Positions 15,135 through 21,917 of a DNA stretch of 22,469 bases are shown in pieces (positions within the stretch are counted from its first letter, which is position 1; the number at the start of each line of letters is the position of its first letter). The notes under the pieces are model-generated. The model was not told the origin of the DNA and made no database searches. It worked only from the letters and a program-made list of their open reading frames with translations. The DNA lies in contig CAMFTS010000010.1 of the NCBI GenBank assembly GCA_945988915.1, forward strand, positions 1 through 22,469, read 5' to 3'. Source of the DNA: an uncultured Clostridia bacterium (GTDB lineage: Bacteria; Bacillota; Clostridia; Oscillospirales; Acutalibacteraceae). The translations under genes were made by a program, and so were the position numbers.

Positions 15135-16067
15135 TTGAATTTGTTACATTTGAAATATGCGGTTGAGGTTGCCAAGACCGGCTCAATTAATAAAGCTGCG
15201 GAATCACTTTTAATTGCACAGCCAAACCTTTCGCGTTCAATAAAGGAGCTTGAGACGGATCTCGGAATTTCAATTTTTGAAAGAACGGCAAAGGGTATGC
15301 TGTTAACTCCCGACGGCGAAGAGTTTATCGGATATGCTAATTCGATTCTAAATCAAATTGAAAGTGTTGAAAAAATGTATAAAAACGGTGTCCCGGCAAA
15401 ACGAAGATTTTCAATCTCTGTTCCGAGGTCAACTTATATTGCAGATGCATTTGCACAGTTTTCAAAGAGCTTGCCCGAGGATTCGGTTGAAATATTTTAT
15501 AAAGAAACAAATTCATCGCGTACAATCAAGAATATTATGTATGATGACTATAAACTCGGTATTGTGCGTTATGCCGAAAACTATGATAAATATTTTAAGT
15601 CAATGTTTGACGAAAAAGGATTGAACTATGAGCTTGTTTCGGAATTCCATTATGTGCTTCTTATGAAAAGCGACAGCCCGCTTGCCGGACTCAAAGAAAT
15701 ACATTTTTCGGATTTGGAAGACTTGATAGAAATTGCCCATGCAGACCCTTATGTTCCGTCGCTTTCGGCGGCTCAGGTAAAGAAAGAAGAATTGCCGGAT
15801 AATGTAAATCGCAGAATATTTGTTTATGAGAGGGCAAGTCAGTTTGATTTGCTTTCGGAAAACAATGAAATTTTTATGTGGGTTTCACCGATACCTCAAA
15901 AAATACTGGATATTTACGGACTTGTTCAAAGAGAGTGTGCCGACAATAAAAAAACATATAAAGATGTATTGATTTATAAAAAAGACCATAAGCTTACGGA
16001 TTTAGAAAAAATTTTTATAACGGAAGTTTGCATTTCAAAAAGAAAGCATTTGGAACAGAACAATTAA
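15135..16067 (+). CDS. LysR-family transcriptional regulator
   Basis: The protein has a winged helix-turn-helix at about 1-60 (GSINKAAESLLIAQPNLSRSIKELE) and a LysR substrate-binding domain with LMKSDSPLAG after it. The start is uncertain. The frame opens with two GTG codons at 15123, but no ribosome site precedes them. A TTG at 15135 gives MNLLHLKYAVEVAKTGS, which lines up with usual LysR beginnings and has GGTGGA just upstream. I prefer TTG (310 residues). The inducer is unknown. It lies 25-37 bases after the Rrf2 gene and 173 bases before adhE, in the same direction. LysR proteins often control neighbours, but no T-N11-A box stands out in the gap. Confidence 0.9.
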   Translation: MNLLHLKYAVEVAKTGSINKAAESLLIAQPNLSRSIKELETDLGISIFERTAKGMLLTPDGEEFIGYANSILNQIESVEKMYKNGVPAKRRFSISVPRSTYIADAFAQFSKSLPEDSVEIFYKETNSSRTIKNIMYDDYKLGIVRYAENYDKYFKSMFDEKGLNYELVSEFHYVLLMKSDSPLAGLKEIHFSDLEDLIEIAHADPYVPSLSAAQVKKEELPDNVNRRIFVYERASQFDLLSENNEIFMWVSPIPQKILDIYGLVQRECADNKKTYKDVLIYKKDHKLTDLEKIFITEVCISKRKHLEQNN

Positions 16068-16147
16068 TATGCTTTGGTGAAGTATCATATTCTTTCTGAT
16101 GTATAGAGCTATATCTTTTTATATAATACCGATATATCATTTGATTA

Positions 16148-16176
16148 TTCCCAAAGCCCGTGATCTTTGTTAAAAT
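16148..16176 (+). promoter_or_regulatory. Promoter of the adhE/HydS cluster
   Basis: TGTTAAAAT (16168-16176) is an extended -10 element. TTCCCA at 16148-16153, a poor -35 (4 of 6), is 17 bases upstream of TAAAAT. The weak -35 suits a regulated promoter. The -10 is wholly covered by the Rex-like palindrome. The leader to the ATG at 16241 is about 58 bases. Confidence 0.6.
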
Positions 16177-16184
16177 ATTAACAA
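16167..16184 (+). promoter_or_regulatory. Rex operator (redox repressor site)
   Basis: TTGTTAAAATATTAACAA is an exact match to the Rex consensus TTGTTAA-N4-TTAACAA, with both 7-base arms perfect. Rex binds such sites when the NADH/NAD+ ratio is low and leaves when NADH rises. adhE is a classic Rex target in clostridia. The site covers the -10 element at 16171-16176, so bound Rex would block RNA polymerase directly. No rex gene is in the window. Confidence 0.92.
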
Positions 16185-16240
16185 TCTAAGGTGAAGATGT
16201 CAAACGATTGTTTTGATAAGATTAACAGGAGGTTCACATT

Positions 16241-18958
16241 ATGAAAAAGAAACAGTATGAAGTAGTGGACGGGGTTGAAAAGCTTGAAGAAGCTATTGCC
16301 CGTGTACGCGCCGCACAGAAAGAATTTGCAACATTCACACAGGAACAGGTTGACAAAATTTTCCTCGCAGCTGCATCTGCGGCAAATAAAGAACGGATTT
16401 CTCTTGCAAAGCTCGCTGTTGAAGAAACAGGTATGGGCATCGTGGAAGATAAGGTTATTAAAAACCACTACGCTTCAGAATACATTTATAATGCATACCG
16501 CGACACAAAAACTTGCGGTATCATCGAAGAGGATAAAGCATACGGAATAAAGAAAATCGCAGAGCCTATAGGCGTAATTGCTGCTGTTATTCCGACAACA
16601 AATCCTACATCAACAGCTATCTTTAAGACTCTTATTGCTCTTAAAACCCGAAATGGTATTATAATCAGCCCTCATCCGAGAGCAAAAAATTCTACTATTG
16701 CAGCGGCAAAAATCGTGCTTGAAGCAGCGGTAGCTGCAGGTGCTCCGGAAGGAATTATTTCTTGGATTGATGTACCGAGCCTTGAGATGACAAATACGGT
16801 AATGAAAGAAGCGGATATCATTCTTGCAACCGGCGGTCCCGGAATGGTAAAAGCTGCTTATTCATCAGGCAAACCGGCACTTGGCGTCGGTGCAGGTAAT
16901 ACACCGGCAATAATTGACGAAAGCGCCGATATTTTACTTGCAGTGAACTCTATCATTCATTCAAAAACATTTGACAACGGTATGATTTGTGCGTCGGAAC
17001 AGTCTGTAATAGTTCTTGACAAAATATACGAATCGGTTAAAACAGAATTTGCAAGCCGTGGCTGTTACTTCCTTAATAAAGAGGAAACAGAAAGAGTAAG
17101 AAAGGTAATTCTTATTAACGGCGCCCTTAATGCAAAAATTGTAGGTCAGAAAGCGGCAAAAATCGCTGAACTTGCAGGTGTAAAAGTGCCGGCAGGCACA
17201 AAAATTATTATCGGCGAAGTCGAAAGCGTTGATATTGCAGAAGAATTTGCTCACGAAAAGCTTTCACCTGTACTTGCAATGTATAGAGCGAAAGATCTGA
17301 ACGATGCGTTTACAAAGGCTGAACAGCTTATTGCTGACGGCGGTTACGGTCATACTTCTTCAATTTATATTGATACGGTTACAAAGAAAACAGAAATCGA
17401 CGAGTTTGCAGGAAGAATGAAAACTTGCCGTATTCTTGTAAATACTCCGTCATCTCACGGCGGTATCGGTGACCTTTACAACTTCAAACTTGCTCCGTCA
17501 CTTACACTCGGCTGCGGCTCATGGGGCGGCAACTCAGTATCGGAAAATGTTGGTGTTAAGCACCTTATCAATATTAAGACGGTTGCAGAAAGAAGGGAAA
17601 ATATGTTGTGGTTCAGATCACCTGAAAAGGTATATATTAAGAAAGGCTGTTTACCGGTTGCACTCGATGAGCTTAAAAATGTAATGGGCAAAAAGAGAGC
17701 ATTCATTGTAACTGACAGCTTCCTTTATGAAAACGGTTATACAAAACCGATTACAGATAAGCTTGACGAAATGGGTATTGTTCATACAACATTCTTTGAT
17801 GTTGCACCCGATCCGACACTCGCTTGTGCAAAAGCAGGCGCAGAACAGATGAGAGCATTCAAGCCGGATTGCATTATTGCTCTCGGCGGCGGTTCTGCAA
17901 TGGATGCAGGAAAGATTATGTGGGTAATGTATGAGCATCCGGAAGCAGACTTTATGGATATGGCAATGCGTTTCATTGATATCCGCAAGAGAGTATATAC
18001 CTTCCCGAAAATGGGCGAAAAGGCATATTTTATAGCTATACCGACATCAGCAGGTACCGGTTCAGAAGTTACTCCTTTCGCAGTTATTACAGATGAGAAA
18101 ACAGGTGTTAAGTATCCGCTTGCTGACTATCAGCTTCTTCCGAATATGGCAATTATTGATACTGATTTTCATATGTCAGCACCAAAAGGACTTACTGCAG
18201 CATCAGGTATTGACGCTGTTACTCACGCACTTGAGGCATACGCTTCAATGCTTGCAACAGATTATACAGACGGACTTGCATTAAAAGCGTTAAAGACTAT
18301 TTTTGAATATTTGCCCCGTGCATATGAAAACGGACAGAATGATATCGAAGCACGCGAAAAAATGGCTAACGCTGCAACAATGGCAGGTATGGCATTTGCA
18401 AATGCGTTCCTCGGCGTATGCCACTCAATGGCTCATAAGCTCGGTGCCTTCCATCACCTTCCGCACGGTGTTGCAAATGCTCTTATGATTGACGAGGTTC
18501 TTCGTTTCAATGCTTCCGAAACACCGGCAAAGATGGGTACATTCTCACAGTATGACCATCCGCATACACTTGCGCGCTATGCAGAGGTTGCCGACTATTT
18601 AGGCCTTGGCGGTAAGAATGACGAGCAGAAGCTTAATAATCTTATAAAAGCACTCGATGAGCTTAAGGCTAAGGTTGGAATAAAGGAAACAATCAAGGAT
18701 TACGGTATCGATGAAAAGAACTTCCTTTCAAGACTTGATGAAATGGTTGAACAGGCATTCGACGATCAGTGCACAGGTGCAAATCCGCGTTATCCGTTAA
18801 TGGAAGAAATTAAACAGATGTATTTGAATGCTTACTACGGCAAGAAATTCGTTGAGGTAGAAACACCGGACGAAAGACAGCTTGAAGGCGGCATTGATTA
18901 TACTGATATTAAGCAGGCATTCCGCAGAGCAAAGAACGGAATCAATAAAAGACTTTAA
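16241..18958 (+). CDS. adhE: Bifunctional acetaldehyde-CoA/alcohol dehydrogenase
   Basis: AdhE turns acetyl-CoA into acetaldehyde and then ethanol, using two NADH, and assembles into spirosomes. At 905 residues it is slightly longer than the common 860-890. The N-terminal aldehyde dehydrogenase half (about 1-440) has the catalytic Cys250 in NGMICASEQS and GVGAGNTPA before it. The linker is around 445-470 (ENMLWFRSPEKVYIKKG). The iron-dependent alcohol dehydrogenase half has GGGSAMDAGK near residue 550, PTSAGTGSEVTPF, and the metal-binding histidine cluster starting with HSMAHKLGAFHHLPHG (His728 onward). AGGAGG lies 9 bases before the ATG. Both active sites look intact. A Rex-type operator overlaps the promoter, so it should be expressed when NADH accumulates. 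A kinase gene follows after 13 bases. Confidence 0.98.
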   Translation: MKKKQYEVVDGVEKLEEAIARVRAAQKEFATFTQEQVDKIFLAAASAANKERISLAKLAVEETGMGIVEDKVIKNHYASEYIYNAYRDTKTCGIIEEDKAYGIKKIAEPIGVIAAVIPTTNPTSTAIFKTLIALKTRNGIIISPHPRAKNSTIAAAKIVLEAAVAAGAPEGIISWIDVPSLEMTNTVMKEADIILATGGPGMVKAAYSSGKPALGVGAGNTPAIIDESADILLAVNSIIHSKTFDNGMICASEQSVIVLDKIYESVKTEFASRGCYFLNKEETERVRKVILINGALNAKIVGQKAAKIAELAGVKVPAGTKIIIGEVESVDIAEEFAHEKLSPVLAMYRAKDLNDAFTKAEQLIADGGYGHTSSIYIDTVTKKTEIDEFAGRMKTCRILVNTPSSHGGIGDLYNFKLAPSLTLGCGSWGGNSVSENVGVKHLINIKTVAERRENMLWFRSPEKVYIKKGCLPVALDELKNVMGKKRAFIVTDSFLYENGYTKPITDKLDEMGIVHTTFFDVAPDPTLACAKAGAEQMRAFKPDCIIALGGGSAMDAGKIMWVMYEHPEADFMDMAMRFIDIRKRVYTFPKMGEKAYFIAIPTSAGTGSEVTPFAVITDEKTGVKYPLADYQLLPNMAIIDTDFHMSAPKGLTAASGIDAVTHALEAYASMLATDYTDGLALKALKTIFEYLPRAYENGQNDIEAREKMANAATMAGMAFANAFLGVCHSMAHKLGAFHHLPHGVANALMIDEVLRFNASETPAKMGTFSQYDHPHTLARYAEVADYLGLGGKNDEQKLNNLIKALDELKAKVGIKETIKDYGIDEKNFLSRLDEMVEQAFDDQCTGANPRYPLMEEIKQMYLNAYYGKKFVEVETPDERQLEGGIDYTDIKQAFRRAKNGINKRL

Positions 18959-18971
18959 GGAGGATGCAACA

Positions 18972-19721
18972 ATGAATCTTGACAGAGTAATTGCAGTCAG
19001 AAATACTAAAACAATTTACCGCGACGGTGATAAATGTATTAAGGTCTTCAATGAGAAATTCTCAAAAACAGATGTTTTGAACGAAGCGCTTAATCAGGCA
19101 AGAATTGAAGAAACAGGTCTTAATATTCCGAAAATTTCAGAAGTTACGATTATTGACGGAAGATGGGCTATTGTTTCTGACTATATCAAAGGCAAAACTC
19201 TTGCACAGATTATGCAGGAAGATCCTGACAATATGGATAAATATCTCGAAATGTTCGTTGATTTGCAGATTGAAGTTCAGTCAAAAACATGTGCAGATCT
19301 TAACAAGCTTAAGGATAAGATGAATAGAAAAATCTGTCAGACAGAGCTTGACGCAACAACCCGTTATGATCTTCATACCCGCCTTGAAAGTATGCCCAAA
19401 CATAATAAAGTTTGTCACGGTGACTTTAACCCGTCAAATATAATTATTTCGGAAAACGGCACACCCTATATCATTGACTGGTCACATGCAACACAGGGTA
19501 ACGCTTCGGCAGACGCTGCAAGAACATATCTCCTTTTCTGGCTTGCAGGTGATATCGAAAACGCTGACAAGTATCTTAACCTCTTCTGTAAGAAGAGCAA
19601 TACAGCTAAGCAGTATGTTCAGAAATGGATGCCTATTGTTGCGGCATCTCAGTCAGTAAAAGGAAATGAAAAAGAAAGAGAATTCCTTTTAAGCTGGGTA
19701 AATGTTGTAGATTACGAATAA
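18972..19721 (+). CDS. APH/choline-kinase-fold phosphotransferase
   Basis: This is a 249-residue reading from MNLDRVIAV, chosen because AAGGAGG lies 8 bases upstream; a longer open frame would overlap adhE. A short N-lobe has the invariant-lysine region (KCIKVFNEKF). The Brenner motif is HGDFNPSN, with catalytic Asp151 and Asn156, and the metal-binding Asp169 sits in IIDWSHA. All catalytic residues are present, so it should be active. The fold covers aminoglycoside, choline, homoserine and fructosamine kinases. Context gives no hint of antibiotic resistance: it sits 13 bases after adhE and 7 before the [2Fe-2S] gene. It may phosphorylate a small molecule, or a protein in the redox module (speculative). 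Confidence 0.85.
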   Translation: MNLDRVIAVRNTKTIYRDGDKCIKVFNEKFSKTDVLNEALNQARIEETGLNIPKISEVTIIDGRWAIVSDYIKGKTLAQIMQEDPDNMDKYLEMFVDLQIEVQSKTCADLNKLKDKMNRKICQTELDATTRYDLHTRLESMPKHNKVCHGDFNPSNIIISENGTPYIIDWSHATQGNASADAARTYLLFWLAGDIENADKYLNLFCKKSNTAKQYVQKWMPIVAASQSVKGNEKEREFLLSWVNVVDYE

Positions 19722-19728
19722 GGAGTAA

Positions 19729-19974
19729 ATGAATATGAAAATTACGGTTTGTATTGGTAGCTCATGTCATATTAAAGGTTCACGACAGGTCATAGAACAG
19801 CTTCAGTGGCTTATCAGTGAAAACGACCTCGGCGATAAGGTTGAATTAGACGGTACTTTCTGTATGGGTGAGTGCCAGAAGGGCGTTTGCGTTAAAGCTG
19901 ACGGCAAGTTTTTCTCAGTTACTCCCGAAACAGTTCATGAATTCTTTGAAAAAGAAGTAATCGAAAAGGTATAA
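19729..19974 (+). CDS. Thioredoxin-like [2Fe-2S] ferredoxin, first copy (NuoE C-terminal type)
   Basis: The protein is 81 residues, a thioredoxin-fold [2Fe-2S] domain like the C-terminal half of NuoE/HydC. The ligand set is Cys8 and Cys13 (C-x4-C in VCIGSSCH) and Cys45 and Cys49 (C-x3-C in FCMGEC). Cys54 is extra. NuoE's N-terminal helical part is absent. Such stand-alone domains accompany electron-bifurcating and sensory [FeFe] hydrogenases. Two ATGs are possible: at 19729, only 3-4 bases after GGAG, and at 19735, with better spacing of 9. It begins 7 bases after the kinase stop. Confidence 0.9.
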   Translation: MNMKITVCIGSSCHIKGSRQVIEQLQWLISENDLGDKVELDGTFCMGECQKGVCVKADGKFFSVTPETVHEFFEKEVIEKV

Positions 19975-19977
19975 AAA

Positions 19978-20235
19978 ATGATAATTCAGGTTTGTGTCGG
20001 CAGTTCATGCCACTTGAAAGACTCAGAGCAAATAGTAGAGCTTTTGCAAAAAGAAATTGAAAACCACCATCTTGAAAATGATATAACACTGACCGGGAGC
20101 TTTTGCACCGGTCAGTGCAATCGTGTCGGCGTAACTATAACCGTCGATGATGAGATATTTTCAGGCATTACGGTTGAATCTTTTAATCAATTCTTTAACG
20201 AAAACATTTTAAGTCGTATCAAAAAGGAGGCGTAA
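19978..20235 (+). CDS. Thioredoxin-like [2Fe-2S] ferredoxin, second copy
   Basis: The protein is 85 residues with the same layout as its neighbour: C-x4-C at Cys6/Cys11 (VCVGSSCHLKDS) and C-x3-C at Cys43/Cys47 (FCTGQC). The shared blocks (QVCVGSSCH against TVCIGSSCH, GSFCTGQC against GTFCMGEC) show the pair are paralogues. Overall identity looks low, so the duplication is old. It starts 3 bases after the previous stop. The HydS-like gene starts 5 bases after its own stop, with AAGGAGG inside this gene's last codons. Likely job: passing single electrons to or from the hydrogenase-like protein. Confidence 0.9.
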   Translation: MIIQVCVGSSCHLKDSEQIVELLQKEIENHHLENDITLTGSFCTGQCNRVGVTITVDDEIFSGITVESFNQFFNENILSRIKKEA

Positions 20236-20240
20236 TACTT

Positions 20241-21917
20241 ATGGCAAGTTGTTTGACATTAAAAAAATCAAACTGTAAAAACTGCTACAAATGTATTCGC
20301 CACTGTCCCGTAAAATCAATTCGTTTTTCAGGCAACCAAGCACATATTATTGAAGACGAATGTATTCTTTGCGGCCAGTGCTTTGTTGTTTGTCCTCAAA
20401 ATGCAAAGGAAATTGTTGACGAAACAGAAAAAGTAAAAGTATTGCTGCAAACGCAGGAGCCTGTTTATGTTAGTCTTGCGCCTTCGTTTATTGCGAATTA
20501 TGACGGAGTAGGCATTGAGGCAATGAGAGAAGCTCTTAAAAAGCTCGGCTTTGCAGATGTTGAAGAAACTGCACTCGGTGCAACAATGGTTAAAACCGAA
20601 TATGAAAGAATGTTGAAAGAAGAGGACAGAGATATAGTCATTTCTTCGTGCTGTCATTCCGTTAATTTGCTTATTCAAAAATATTTTCCTAATGAATTGC
20701 AGTATCTTGCCGATGTTGTTTCGCCAATGCAGGCACATTGTAAAGATATAAAATCAAGAGTTCCGAACGCAAAGTGCGTATTTATCGGACCCTGCGTTTC
20801 AAAAAAAGACGAAGCTAAAAGATATGAAGGTATTGTAGATGCAACGCTTACCTTTGAAGAATTAACAGAATGGTTAAAAAGAGAAAATATTGAGCTTAAT
20901 ACAGAAAGTAAAAAAGATGAATACAGCAAGGCAAGACTTTTCCCGACAACCGGCGGCATTCTTAAGACAATGACGCAGGATTCACCGAAATACACCTATG
21001 TAGCTATTGACGGCGTTGAAAACTGCATAAAAGCTCTTAAGGATATTGAAGACGGAAAAATACATAACTGCTTTATAGAGATGTCTGCCTGTATCGGAAG
21101 TTGTATCGGCGGTCCTGTAATCGAGAAAAATCATAATTCTCCGGTTAAGGATTACCTTGAAGTTGTCGCATATGCAGGAGATAAAGATTTTAAGGTTAGT
21201 CAGCCGAGTAATCTTGAAATGAGAAAGCATTTTGACTTTATAAAGAACAACTCTGTTATGCCGAGCGAATCAGAGATTAATGATATTTTACGCTTAATGG
21301 GTAAGTTCAAGCCGTCTCAGGAGTTAAACTGCGGTTCGTGCGGATACAATACCTGCCGTGAAAAAGCCATTGCGATTTTTCAAGGTAAGGCGGAAGCTTC
21401 AATGTGCTTGCCTTTCCTTAAGGATAAAGCGGAAAGCTTCTCCGATACGATTGTTAAAAATACGCCTAACGGACTTGTTGTACTTAATGAAAAATTTGAA
21501 GTTCAGCAGATTAATGCTGCTGCAAGAAAAATTATGAATATTCGTTCAGCTTCAGATGTACTCGGTGACCAGGTTGTAAGAATACTGGACCCGGGCGTAT
21601 TTGTTGAGGTGCTGTCAACGGGCAGAGGTGTTTATGACAGACGCGAATACCTCGCAGAATACGGCAGATATGTTGAACAGACTGTTGTTTACGACAAAGA
21701 ATCAAGACTCCTCATTTGTATTATGCGTGATGTTACAGATGAAGAAAATGAGAGAGAAAAGAAAGAAAGCATAAGCCGTCAAACAGTTGAAGTAGCCGAT
21801 AAGGTTGTTGATAAACAGATGAGAATAGTTCAGGAAATCGCATCTCTTCTCGGTGAAACTGCTGCAGAAACTAAGATTGCTTTATCCAAACTTAAGGAGT
21901 CGATAAAAGATGAATGA
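20241..21917 (+). CDS. HydS/HfsB-like sensory [FeFe]-hydrogenase with PAS domain
   Basis: The protein is 558 residues. Order of parts: two 4Fe-4S ferredoxin motifs (CKNCYKCIRHCP and CILCGQCFVVCP, residues 12-55); the H-domain (about 70-350); a further Fe-S motif, C-x2-C-x4-C-x16-C (CGSCGYNTC...MCLP, near 362-392); a PAS domain (about 400-510); and a charged C-terminal helix (about 515-558). Presumed H-cluster ligands are Cys138, Cys185, Cys284 and Cys288. Loops differ from production enzymes: SSCCHSV in place of TSCCPxW, GPCVSKKDE in place of MPCxxKxxE, SACIGSCIGGP in place of MACPGGCxxGGG. This layout fits the sensory group (HydS; HfsB in Thermoanaerobacterium), thought to sense H2 or redox state and signal through the PAS region. 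The phosphatase gene overlaps its end by 8 bases. Confidence 0.9.
   Translation: MASCLTLKKSNCKNCYKCIRHCPVKSIRFSGNQAHIIEDECILCGQCFVVCPQNAKEIVDETEKVKVLLQTQEPVYVSLAPSFIANYDGVGIEAMREALKKLGFADVEETALGATMVKTEYERMLKEEDRDIVISSCCHSVNLLIQKYFPNELQYLADVVSPMQAHCKDIKSRVPNAKCVFIGPCVSKKDEAKRYEGIVDATLTFEELTEWLKRENIELNTESKKDEYSKARLFPTTGGILKTMTQDSPKYTYVAIDGVENCIKALKDIEDGKIHNCFIEMSACIGSCIGGPVIEKNHNSPVKDYLEVVAYAGDKDFKVSQPSNLEMRKHFDFIKNNSVMPSESEINDILRLMGKFKPSQELNCGSCGYNTCREKAIAIFQGKAEASMCLPFLKDKAESFSDTIVKNTPNGLVVLNEKFEVQQINAAARKIMNIRSASDVLGDQVVRILDPGVFVEVLSTGRGVYDRREYLAEYGRYVEQTVVYDKESRLLICIMRDVTDEENEREKKESISRQTVEVADKVVDKQMRIVQEIASLLGETAAETKIALSKLKESIKDE

Noticed and set aside
16100..16160. Terminator after the LysR gene
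   Set aside because: The region is AT-rich with a short TATAG/CTATA inverted repeat, but the loop would be two bases; no stable stem with a T-tract is present.
16208..16227. Second Rex site (TTGTT ... TTAACA) closer to the adhE ATG
   Set aside because: The arms are spaced two bases too far apart and the inner AA/TT positions are not kept; it overlaps the ribosome-site region and fits the consensus poorly.
18972..19721. Aminoglycoside-resistance gene
   Set aside because: Only the general APH fold is shared. Its place inside an adhE/Fe-S gene run, with matching base use and no mobile element, argues against a resistance role.
20328..20738. 136-codon minus-strand frame in the HydS-like gene
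   Set aside because: It is antisense to the Fe-S and H-cluster motifs, and no promoter or ribosome site is seen.
20241..21917. Main H2-producing [FeFe] hydrogenase
   Set aside because: The PAS domain, the additional Fe-S motif after the H-domain, altered loops 1-3 and the adjoining phosphatase point to a sensory type.
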